A DNA stretch of 10,842 nt from Larix sibirica. Taxonomy: Eukaryota > Streptophyta > Pinopsida > Pinales > Pinaceae. The DNA is taken from assembly GCA_004151065.3 (NCBI GenBank), contig NWUY0300106040.1, positions 11,453 through 22,294 of the forward strand. Reading direction: 5' to 3'. Positions within the stretch are counted from its first letter, which is position 1; every line of letters begins with the position of its first letter. The translations under genes were made by a program, and so were the position numbers. The notes beneath the pieces were generated by a model. The model saw nothing but the letters and a program-made list of their open reading frames with translations. It was not told the DNA's origin and did no database searches. Positions 1 through 8,128 of the stretch are shown here, piece after piece.

Positions 1-165
1 TAATTTTCTTGTTTCATCACTCTGTTGGTCAAAAAACATACTCATGCTATAAAAAACAAGCCGAAATAACTGGATTAAGACCTTCAAAGGTTGCACCCAC
101 ATGTAACAATGTCAAAATAAGCAAATAAGTTGAGGGATAGTGACCCTCATTAGCTTGCACATGTG

Positions 166-424
166 GTGATAGATAATCATGAACCTAAAACTACATTTCA
201 ACCAATATCGGATATCCATAAACCTAAAACTAAAACTACATTTCAACCAATATTCGATATCCATAGACCTAAAACTAAAACTGCAGTTTCAACAATTTCA
301 ATAAGTTTTTGACGAAACCAATATCAGATATCCATGATCTAAAACTAAAACTGCAGTTTCAACAATTTCAACAAATTTTTGACTTAAAAACAGATTCAAA
401 TCCTCCAACTTTTTAACTTATTCC
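166..424. repeat. Minisatellite block A (4 units, 39/45/70 bp plus terminal unit)
   Basis: Four diverged units each begin with a variant of ACCTAAAAC, at 183, 222, 267 and 337, giving spacings of 39, 45 and 70 bp. The short units run from CTAAAACTACATTTCAACC to a GATATCC-type end. The 70-bp unit adds CTGCAGTTTCAACAATTTCA and a TTTTTGA segment. The block opens with GTGATAGATAAT and closes with TTTTTGACTTAAA followed by TTTAACTTATTC. The same opening, unit order and closing recur at 525-834, so the whole block was duplicated. It has no coding potential; function unknown. Confidence 0.85.
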
Positions 425-524
425 AGCTTCTGATACCTAAGAGAAGTAATTGAATATAACTATTCAAACATTATATTTTGAAAAGTTACAATTTTGAGGA
501 TAGAAATGGATTCAAAATAGATAT

Positions 525-834
525 GTGATAGATAATTATGAACCTAAAACTACATTTCAATCATTATCCGATATTCATAGACCTAAAACTAAAACTACAT
601 TTCAACCAATATCCAATATCCATGACCTAAAACTAAAACTGCAGTTTGAACAATTTCAACAAGTTATTGAGGAAACCAATATCCCATATCCATAACCTAA
701 AACTAAAACTGCATTTTCAACAATTTCAACCAGTTTTTGAGAAAACCAATATCCGATATCCATGACCTAGAACTAAAACTTCAGTTTCAACAAGTTTTTG
801 ACTTAAACACATCCTGCAACCGTTTAACTTATTC
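525..834. repeat. Minisatellite block B (5 units), duplicate of block A
   Basis: Units start at 542, 581, 625, 695 and 765, with spacings of 39, 44, 70 and 70 bp. This is the order seen in block A plus one extra 70-bp unit. The opening GTGATAGATAAT lies 359 bp downstream of its counterpart in block A, and the closing TTTTTGACTTAAA and TTTAACTTATTC are also shared. The last unit lacks about 9 bases of the CAATTTCAA segment kept in block A. About 100 bp of unrelated sequence (425-524) separates the two blocks. Confidence 0.85.
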
Positions 835-1371
835 TCTAATAATATATTATAATTCAGAAACATACATGTTTAAAGCATGAGTTCCATACTGATGCGAAAT
901 ACAATGTCTCGTTTGAGATGGACAGTCAACTACTACATGAATAGTGGAGGCACGCCTAATCTATTTATATTGAATCACTCCTGCCCACTCCCTTACGTAT
1001 AAGAAACATATTCCTCTCATCTGACATGACATGATGCCTTTTATCAATGAAACACACCCTTCTATTTGGTAATATTCAATCTGGAATTTTCATTGATCTC
1101 TACTCTGGGAGAGTTGCGTCTGCTTATTTCGATAAAAAATTTATTTAAGAATATAGTTTTGGTAGTTTTCCACGTCAATAATATGCCATATATATAATCC
1201 CTTCTTTCTTTTGTGAGTGGGCTATAGCAGTTTGTTTTTTATTGTTCACAATATCGAATATGTTTTGCTGTAAGTCATCCATTCGTGCGTGCTTCGAGAT
1301 AAACTTTATTCAACGTGATAATATATCACTCTTATTGCATACAATAATTGCACGTTTTCCAATATCCCTCA
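835..1371. other. AT-rich stretch without a recognisable gene
   Basis: No frame on either strand is open for a convincing length and no protein motif was recognised. The stretch includes TATA-like AT runs, for example near 1189-1197, and a few short poly-T runs. It could be old repeat sequence or ordinary intergenic DNA; nothing here decides between them. Confidence 0.6.
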
Positions 1372-1574
1372 TGGTTTCTGGTTCCATCTAATTTCATATT
1401 GTTGACTTGCAGTTTTAAACTGGTCGATTTGGGCCTTAACAACATAATTACCTGGTTCTAGTTCAGCTCCACCTTGGTTTTAACAACATGATCCAGTGGA
1501 CCATGTGGTTCTCGTAAAATGTGAATATCTGCAACTTCAATGCGCAGGCCTTGAGATTCGGGTAGTAATTGACT
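1372..1574 (-). pseudogene. Doubtful minus-strand coding trace, family unknown
   Basis: Two adjoining open stretches lie on the minus strand. From 1574 down to 1461 one frame is open for 38 codons and reads with a protein-like mix, including GLRIEVADIHILREPHGPL. It ends at a TAG (1458-1460). A second frame, open from about 1482 down to 1372, includes LEPGNYVVKAQIDQ. A single frameshift near 1461-1482 would join them. The composition is balanced and less biased toward Lys, Asn, Ile and Phe than the surrounding AT-rich translations. I do not recognise the family, there is no start codon, and no splice site is clear. Two open runs of this length can arise by chance, so this is a candidate gene remnant only. 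Confidence 0.2.
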
Positions 1575-2052
1575 TCAATTGTATGTTTCTTGCACATATT
1601 TGATTTATGATCGTCATGCAATTAATAATTGAATTAATTATAATTTTGAAAGAGGTTGCCACATTTTAGTAACGTAGTTATTTATTAAATTCCTATCATT
1701 TTATCAAGATGGCATACTAAAATGTGTTTTTAATGTTTATTTAAATATTTGATCCATAAGGTATGCATGTGATTTTTTGGTTTTTCTCTTAAAGTACATG
1801 TATTATTATTTTGTGTAGTTTTTTTTAGATTACTGAAATTGTGGAAAGTACATGTCTAACAAAGAAAATAGTGAAGTGAGGTTTACAAAAATTTAAAAAT
1901 GTGGTTCTCCAATATTCATACAAATTATGTTTAAAATATATAGATTTTTGAATTAGGGATATTATCATAAAGTGAAAGAAGACTATTCTCCATATATAAA
2001 TGTTTTTAGCTAATCAAGAATTGAGGGAAACACTTCCTTGAAGAAGAAGGGA
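1575..2052. other. AT-rich intergenic stretch, nothing recognised
   Basis: This very AT-rich stretch has many poly-A and poly-T runs and frequent stops in every frame. No repeat structure, RNA gene or protein motif was identified. Confidence 0.6.
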
Positions 2053-2150
2053 ATGTTAAGCCCCTAAATCTTGGGTCATTACATTGATAGTGTTATATCA
2101 TATGTTAAGCCCCTAGATCTTGGATCATTGCATTGATAGTGTTATATCAT
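2053..2150. repeat. 49-bp tandem duplication
   Basis: Two adjacent copies, 2053-2101 and 2102-2150, differ at 3 of 49 positions, all A/G transitions. Each begins ATGTTAAGCCCCTA and ends GTGTTATATCAT. The high identity makes it one of the younger events in the window. The TGTTAAG start, followed by a TATA-like element at about 2200-2215, resembles the left edge of an LTR, but no matching right edge or primer-binding site was found downstream. Confidence 0.9.
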
Positions 2151-2197
2151 TGTTGTCATTACTAGTTGACTTTATTTGTAAATGTACTTATTGTCTC

Positions 2198-2214
2198 ATA
2201 TATATATATATATA
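2198..2214. repeat. AT dinucleotide microsatellite
   Basis: A run of eight AT dinucleotides is followed directly by AAAGG. The end reads TATATAAAGG and could serve as a TATA box if the adjacent sequence were an LTR or promoter. No downstream gene supports that role. Confidence 0.8.
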
Positions 2215-2906
2215 AAGGTGTTATATTTTGTATAGATAATTAAGCATTATTTGTTGTTAAACTATAGATTGAGCAAACAAGAGACACACTATGACGAAAA
2301 GGATTGATCCATTCTTAACATAGAACTTCATACCAATGGTGGTATTTTATAGTACATGGATCATAGTCACCTATAGATATAGGTCTCACTGAATAATGGA
2401 TAGGTATGACAACTTATAGAATAACGACCTACATTAGAGGTGATCTACAACTTTGTGATTGTCTAGGGACTATAAGTAGATAACATTCCTGCCCTCAATC
2501 ATAAGTATGAATAACTATACCAGTAAAATAACAAGAATCAATACCACCTTCAATCTGAAATTTCTAAACTGAGCTTCAATGAAGATATGCTTGAAAAACC
2601 GCTAATCTAAGTGTTGAAATTTGAACGAGAGATGAAATTCTAGAAGTGAAGTGCTTCCATCTATGACATTCCCTGATTATGATAGAGGAAAATGACATCT
2701 TTTGCTAATTTCATGAACAAATGGGATCACCGATCACTCTCTAAATTTAGACACAATTAGGTTTTAATCATCTCATGAATAGTTGAATACTTTGTTAAGG
2801 AGACAAATTTACATGCTGGGATTCCCAAATGATGATTTGACAATTTGAAAATGATTTCAAGAGGAGCTCAAATGCCATATCAAGATTCTGTAATTTTATT
2901 TGAAGA
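2215..2906. other. Intergenic stretch, no gene recognised
   Basis: There is no open frame of note on either strand. The part from about 2280 to 2510 is less AT-biased and reads like unique or old LTR-type sequence. I could not identify a primer-binding site, polypurine tract or protein motif to classify it. Confidence 0.5.
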
Positions 2907-3329
2907 TTAGTTGTTGACCAATTGTCTAATTGATCTATTCATTGATAGGACTTCAAATCTTGAAGCCTCACTATCATCATTGAAATCCCCCCTATTAAGT
3001 GTAAGGTGAGAATAATATGGAAGAGATCCAAGCTTAAGCTTTGGATTCTTCTGCAATAACTAAATTTGATATTTATATTTGGTGGTTTCAGTTGGCCACT
3101 AATTATTTTCATTAATGGACGTGGTTGTTTTTGGTTGAACACTAAAATTTTCACTTGATCTGGTTTCCTCATTCATTTTTTTGCTTCCCCCCTTAAGGTA
3201 TAAGGGGGTACCAATTTTGAATGGTCCATATTCATGCCTAAAATTATCATCTTCAATAACTTATTGAAGTCTGGTTTCTTTTGTAAATTGATGATTCAAA
3301 TGTTTATTTCCCATGTTTGGAATAGACAG
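2907..3329 (-). pseudogene. Unrecognised decayed minus-strand coding remnant
   Basis: Read on the minus strand from 3329 to a TAA at 2907-2909, one frame covers about 141 codons with only three internal stops, fewer than expected for DNA this AT-rich. It includes YGPFKIGTPLYLKGGSKK and, near the end, HLTLNRGDFNDDSEASRFE. A second minus frame (3172-2939) is also open for 77 codons, but its Ile/Leu-rich content looks like a shadow. No domain was recognised. Purine-rich tracts on the same strand suggest an eroded retroelement, but that is inference. It could equally be chance. Confidence 0.25.
3188..3208. other. Perfect GC-rich hairpin
   Basis: CCCCCTTA (3188-3195) and TAAGGGGG (3201-3208) form an 8-bp perfect inverted repeat with a 5-base loop. 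It stands out in an AT-rich region. On the minus strand it gives AAGGGGGGAAG, which resembles a retrotransposon polypurine tract, and a similar G-run lies nearby at about 2988-2993. No adjacent LTR was identified, so its role is unknown. Confidence 0.6.
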
Positions 3330-3597
3330 CATGCCTTATGCAAATTCTTGACTTTCTGATTACATGCAAGGAACTTTCCAGCCATAATGAATTGTTCTTT
3401 TTCTCAAACTTCTTGTTCTTTTGAAATTTATCGACGGCATTTATTTGAGTGATGTTTTGTATTCCCATAATGAAGAAAAGGATGGAGATTGAAACATGCT
3501 ATCTCTAAATGACCAATCTATGACAATGCTCTCATTCAAGGATTTCCTCACTGTTTTTTTCTTCAACAGTACCATGAACTATTTGAATAAATTCTTA

Positions 3598-3992
3598 ATT
3601 AGCTTTTGGAGTTGTCAAATTTTCATAAAGAAATCCTGCACTCACAAACTAAACCAATTTGGAGTAATCTAGAATATGAAATACGTTGTCTTTTTCATAT
3701 CCTAAGCCATATCGATTTCTGTTGAAGTGTATAATTCTTCCCAAGGTTTGACAATCATCTTCAAAAGATGAAGTTGTACCTGATGAGGTCCTTCAATGAT
3801 GTTTTGTTCAAATTCAAATTTTCATTCGATGTAGTTGTTTCCCCTGTTTTCTTCTTCTTGTGACTCATCTTTAGATCTTATCAATTCAATTAATGATTCC
3901 TTATTATGACTAGCTAAGGAATCTTTATTCATATCATTTTTTACATTTACATTGCCCAGTTGTACTAGGTTAGTTGTGTCACATGAAGTATC
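3598..3992 (-). pseudogene. Unrecognised minus-strand coding remnant with a GLGY motif
   Basis: On the minus strand, 3992-3825 is open for 56 codons and rich in acidic and polar residues (includes IELIRSKDESQEEENRG). After a TGA at 3822-3824 the same frame stays open to 3705. A second frame, open from about 3801 to 3598 except for one TAG (3649-3651), includes RNRYGLGYEKDNVFHILDYS and then FVSAGFLYEN. A polar linker followed by a Gly-Leu-Gly-Tyr segment looks like real, frameshifted coding sequence, and the glycine pattern is loosely like a G-patch. I do not recognise the family. With the remnant at 2907-3329 it may belong to one antiparallel, heavily decayed element. Confidence 0.3.
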
Positions 3993-4020
3993 TTATTTTT
4001 GCATTATATCATGGGTATCA

Positions 4021-5040
4021 AAATATGCTTCAACTATATGAAATTTTTTTCATTACTTACTCATTTTAAATCAACTTTACTTGAGTGATTCAATCAATTC
4101 AATCTAATTATCCAATCCATGTAAGGAATTGTGAAGTTCTTTAATTTCTTGATTTTAACTATTGCAACTGCATTCCTCCTTTACCCTTGTTTGATTTCAT
4201 TTGATCACACTTGCCTAAACTCACTCACTTCATTCACGTTCACTTGAACTTGTTTTCTCACACTCATTTGATTTTATTTATTTCCATGCTTGTTTGAGTT
4301 ATGTCACGGTCATTTTATTTTATGTCAACTTTAGGGTGTTAGGTACAATGGATCATGCACCCCAAAATTGTGATTACAATGATTGATTTTTATTTTGATT
4401 AACGATTACCTCCTTATTGAATTTCAAGGTCTCTTTTGAAAAATTTCACAAGTGTTTTGGAAGGGTTTGCAAATCTGTCATGTTATTTCAATTCAATGAC
4501 TTGGATTCAATGGCGTATCATTCCATTTTTACCATTCAGTGATCAATTTAACTCTTGTTTCAGGTAAATCTTGGACTCAACCAAATTTTACAACGACCAT
4601 TAGTGATTATGATTTTTTTATTTTTTAACAATTCCCAATCAAGTGTTGAGGAACACACACACTTTTTTCTCCTCTTACATAAGATTACAAATTGCACTGT
4701 GAATGTTTTGAATTGATGTCTTACTTTGGTCATTTTTTATTCCATCTTACATCATGTGTGTAATGAAGGGGTGTAGATATGATATTATTAAAGACTTCTT
4801 TTTGTTACTTTTTTCCTATCTTTTGTGAACTTTCATGGCTCCACTTATCCTTTTTGAGATCAACCTACATACTTCTAGAATTGCTATGATATTGATTGTG
4901 TTCTTTATATATTTGTTGATTACCTTATGCTTAGTGTGTGATTATATGCTTGAAAATAGACTAAATAATAGTGGTGTTGTAGGTTTGTGTGATGACACAG
5001 TATTGACAATTACGGAACCCATTCACCACTTATAAAAAAA
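4021..5040. other. T-rich stretch without a supported gene
   Basis: The + strand is strongly T-rich with many short runs. An ATG-initiated 66-codon open frame at 4835-5035 is hydrophobic (Ile, Leu, Phe) as expected for translated T-rich DNA, and has no recognisable signal or family. A purine tract followed by TG at about 4765-4772 looks slightly like a polypurine tract/LTR junction but has no other support. Confidence 0.5.
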
Positions 5041-5216
5041 TGTTAGTTGTGGAACCTAGAGAATAACGATAGCTACAGAACCGAGTCAGCAGTATGTACA
5101 AGCAATGCAACCAACTTGGTGATAATTGTAGATACTACATAAGTCTCTTGCAAATCATGAAGATGTTATCTAAAGACAAAGCAGCTCCACCTAAATCTTG
5201 TGATTATCGTATGTTA

Positions 5217-5247
5217 GTCGTGGAACGAAATGTAGTAGTTCCACAAC
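5217..5247. repeat. Inverted repeat echoing the putative LTR start
   Basis: GTCGTGGAAC (5217-5226) and GTTCCACAAC (5238-5247) pair in 9 of 10 positions around an 11-base loop. The 15-base stretch TGTTAGTCGTGGAAC (5212-5226) also repeats the putative LTR start TGTTAGTTGTGGAAC (5041-5055) with one difference. Such repeated motifs in a U3 region can be transcription-factor sites, but that role is not shown here. Confidence 0.6.
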
Positions 5248-5503
5248 CATCTCGAGGGTTTTGTAATTCAACAATTCAACAAATATTTGGTTCCATGGAT
5301 TACACGCTAGTCAAAATACCATATCAGCATTAGGATTGAAGTCATAACCACCAATTTAGCTCTTTCCATTCATGGAATCAAAGTCTTTTGTAGATCTGTG
5401 GGATCCTGTAGAAACAAGCGATATTAGTGCACTATATTTGGCATTTTGTTGTAACCATAGATCACAACTTTTGAATTGATAGTCTTTCCATATATTTATG
5501 ATG

Positions 5504-5513
5504 TATAAAAAAT
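5504..5513 (+). promoter_or_regulatory. Candidate LTR TATA box
   Basis: TATAAAAAAT lies about 460 bases inside the putative LTR, where a U3 promoter could sit, and would place transcription start near 5535-5545. TATA-like strings are common in AT-rich DNA, so position within the LTR is the only support. Confidence 0.2.
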
Positions 5514-5636
5514 CTTAATCTTCTTCAAGGGAGTTTAGCCAAACATTGAAGCATATTGTGGATTGTCTGTAAACTCATTTTCATCAATAGAAATGTGGGG
5601 TTTTTGGTTCTTATTTAATGGGTTGATTTTACTGGT

Positions 5637-5658
5637 GTGGTGTGAGTGTGGTGTGAGT
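5637..5658. repeat. Perfect 11-bp tandem repeat
   Basis: GTGGTGTGAGT occurs twice in direct succession, inside the putative LTR. Likely a replication-slippage product. Confidence 0.85.
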
Positions 5659-6587
5659 GATTGGATTTCTCATACCTTATCTCCGAAGGAAAGGTCCCCT
5701 TTGGTGGATAGGAATTGACTGTACTTATATTTGAGTAGGTTAATTTCTGCATAATCTTGGGTAAGATTGGTGTGTGTATTCTTTGTTTCCATTTATTCTA
5801 GTTCATTAGGTGCTTAGATTGGATTTGGCTATTATTATCATTTGTCAAAATTCATTCGTATAGATAAAGATATTGGCGTACTCTGTTTAATTCGATTGTA
5901 GTGATTAGTTTGAATGCTCTTTCTATTAATTGCTTGGATTAATTTTCAGCTCTATGATATAGAGTGCTTGCCTCATGATATGGATGAATAAGTTGGGAGT
6001 GAATAACTTCTTGGTAGTTGGTGTAGGGTTCTGTAGATGTTAATTGATTATGTTGATTCCTCAAGAGTTTGGATTTCATATTAGATATAGATTTATTTTT
6101 CCTTTGCAGAAGTAATTTAGTTAATTTGTTTTCTTTCTATGGTTAGATAATTGAAATTCCTTTCTCTCATTAGATAATTGGATTTCCTTCCTACAAAAGT
6201 AACTTTGATGATTGCATTTATTTATGTAGAAGTAAATAGGGGGTTTGATCAAGTTCATAATTAGATTGGAGAGCGTGTGTGTTAAGGTTAGGAAATAGAT
6301 TACTCTCCAATATTGTGTGGTCCTTTAAGTTAAAAGGTGCTCTTCTCCTTTCAGGCAGATAGTTGATTTATATTATTTTCCTACCAATACATTTACTTGC
6401 CTCTAACTGAAGATCCAACATTTAGAATTAAGCTTTCATATTTAAAAGAACAATTGGAATGCAGTGACTGACATCTATCTTGTTCAGTAACTCAAAATTT
6501 TAGAGAACCCCGGGTTGAAAATCAATGAACACTTCTTAGTTGTTCCGAGTCTAAGTAATTAGAAGACAATTAAAAATCCCGTCATTT

Positions 6588-6606
6588 TGGCACCATTGTT
6601 GGGGAT
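6588..6606 (+). promoter_or_regulatory. Primer-binding site for tRNA-Asp (mutated)
   Basis: TGGCACCATTGTTGGGGAT matches the complement of the plant tRNA-Asp(GUC) 3' end, TGGCGCCGTTGCCGGGGAT, at 15 of 19 positions. The four differences are all transitions (two G to A, two C to T), and three lie at the two CpG sites of the ancestral sequence. The site would prime minus-strand DNA synthesis during reverse transcription. It lies immediately 3' of the presumed LTR end and upstream of gag, as required. tRNA-Asp priming is known from plant Athila-type elements. Confidence 0.8.
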
Positions 6607-6808
6607 TTTCCATAACCACTGTTATCTTTTGGATTGACGATTTTTTTTCTTTTTTTCCTTGGTAGTTTTTTTGTGTGGAATTTATTTTTTGAAGTGGATT
6701 TCATGTGAATTTTGAGGAAGAATAGCAAGGACCAGTATGACACAAAGATGACCTTATTGTAGCATTGTTGCATTGTAATATCTTGCCACAAGTCGCTACG
6801 ATTCTTAA
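6607..6808 (+). other. Untranslated leader between primer-binding site and gag
   Basis: This T-rich leader has short A/T runs and stops in all three + frames; the last stop in the gag frame is a TAA at 6806-6808. It has no clear gag start codon. A minus-strand open frame covering 6582-6812 is a by-product of the T-rich sequence. Confidence 0.5.
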
Positions 6809-7345
6809 TCATGTTGGTTATTCGTGGGTAGAATTATAGATAGCACAGGTATATTTGTGTATGCTTACAACACCCCCACAGATACTAACCGTGCAGGAAT
6901 TTCAATAAGAGGAGGAGGTTCCCATAGATAGTCACAGAAAAGACCACCTCTTATTAATATTCCAGAAGGGAGGGATTCAGTGGAATTGGGTGAAGAGTCT
7001 GTACCTTCTACTCATCTTACAGGAAAAATTGTTTCACCAACTTGGGTTTAGGGTGTTCCGCCAACTATAGAATATTTTAAGGGGAATAAATGTTCTAATC
7101 ACCTTGGTACTAATACTCTGCTGAACGAAGGACAAAAATATGCAGATTCACCACCTTCTGTAAGATCAACAACACTAGAAGACTTCAAAGCTTTTTGGGA
7201 AAATATGGCTCGAGAAGGTGAGCACATTCCTACTAGAGGAGAAACAATCACTGAAACATCCACTTGAACAAGCAACTTTGAGTTCCCAATTAGAAACCCA
7301 GGGTCTACACTGATAGCAAAAATGAAGAATATTCCACACTCAACC

Positions 7346-7735
7346 TTGCCAAATTTTCATGGTATTGCTAATGAGGACCTACACATGTTTATGCTCAAGT
7401 TCGATGTCCTCTGCAGGATTTATGACTACATCATAGATGCCTAGAAGTTAAAAAATTTCCTGGCTACCCTAAAAAATATGGCACTATGTTGGTTCATGGC
7501 GTTGGGGGGACATAGCATCTCAACCTGGGTGGAAATGAAGAAGGTATTCTTAGACAAATATCAAGAATATTTCAAGGAAAAGGATTGGAAGGAAGCAATT
7601 TTTAAGATTTATCAGCAGGAGGATGAAAGCTTGGAGGAATACGTGGAGGTATTTTAGTACAACTTGCAGAGGTCAAGACAGAATGCACTGAATGATGAAA
7701 CATTAAAAATCATGTTGTTAAGAGGGATTAGAGAC
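7346..7735 (+). other. Retrotransposon gag (capsid) domain
   Basis: This is the best-preserved part of gag. The Trp-Phe pair in CWFMALGG, the STWVEMKKVFLDKY segment and the DESLEEYVEVF segment match the plant Retrotrans_gag pattern: hydrophobic helices around a conserved Trp, then an E-S-x-x-x-Y/F motif. Two TAG stops interrupt it, at 7442 and 7655. The frame is otherwise continuous. Confidence 0.8.
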
Positions 7736-8038
7736 AACTGTATTGAGGTATTAAATTTGATGGGTGCAGGGGATGTGTCCCTAATAAAATATGTAGAGAT
7801 ATGTGATCGCTGCAGAATATATTCAAGGAACACTTATAGCTCATGGAAAGAATTCAGATATGGAGTGAACATAACCACTAAGATATCAAAGGAAGGAATT
7901 TCAGGTATGGAAATTGGTAACCTCCCAGAGGATTTTAAAACTAACATACTTAGCTTTCTAAGCTCCCAATTAGATGCATTATAGGAAAAAAATAGACAAT
8001 AAGAACAAGATTGAGCCTTATAATTTTTTTTCCCTAAA

Positions 8039-8128
8039 TGCAGAAAGAAGCATCCCCGAAAGGACTACCCTTTAGACAAAGTTGAAATTTTCCTCCTATG
8101 CGATCAAGATCATCCTACCAAGGATTGT
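8039..8128 (+). other. Damaged CCHC zinc-knuckle region of gag
   Basis: Two Cys/His clusters lie in the gag frame. The first reads CRKKHPRKDYP (Cys at 8039, His at 8051), with Tyr (8066) where the last Cys is expected. The second reads FLLCDQDHPTKDCP, keeping Cys 8099, His 8111 and Cys 8126, but with Phe (8090) in the first Cys position. The nucleocapsid zinc knuckle binds element RNA. Both clusters have lost ligands, each explainable by one substitution. Confidence 0.65.

Larger units (their letters stand above)
5041..6584 (+). mobile_element. Putative 5' LTR (left boundary uncertain)
   Basis: The right edge is placed at CCGTCA (ending 6584) because the primer-binding site begins 4 bases later and LTRs end in CA. 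The left edge is a guess: TGTTAG at 5041 starts with TG after an A-run and gives 1544 bp; TGACAATTACGG at 5004 is an alternative that better mirrors the GTCA end. A TATA-like element lies at 5504-5513. An open frame at 5094-5333 and scattered short repeats show no protein family. Only comparison with the 3' LTR or other copies can fix the limits. Confidence 0.45.

Noticed and set aside
166-834. CRISPR-like array
   Set aside because: Units are contiguous minisatellite copies without unique spacers, in a plant-type sequence.
4765-4790. Purine tract followed by TG, as a polypurine tract/3' LTR junction
   Set aside because: Only a short GAAGGGG run; no LTR or internal coding sequence on the + strand upstream.
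4835-5035. ATG-initiated 66-codon + strand frame with a hydrophobic segment, possibly a small membrane protein
   Set aside because: The Ile/Leu/Phe richness follows from T-rich DNA; no family, no supporting context.
5004-5040. Alternative LTR start at TGACAATTACGG
   Set aside because: It mirrors the GTCA end but cannot be chosen over 5041 without the 3' LTR or a target-site duplication; kept only as an alternative.
5094-5333. 79-codon + strand open frame inside the putative LTR
   Set aside because: No recognised motif, and LTRs do not normally encode protein; likely chance.
6582-6812. 76-codon minus-strand frame over the primer-binding site and leader
   Set aside because: Lys/Asn/Ser-rich translation of T-rich leader DNA; overlaps a better explained site.
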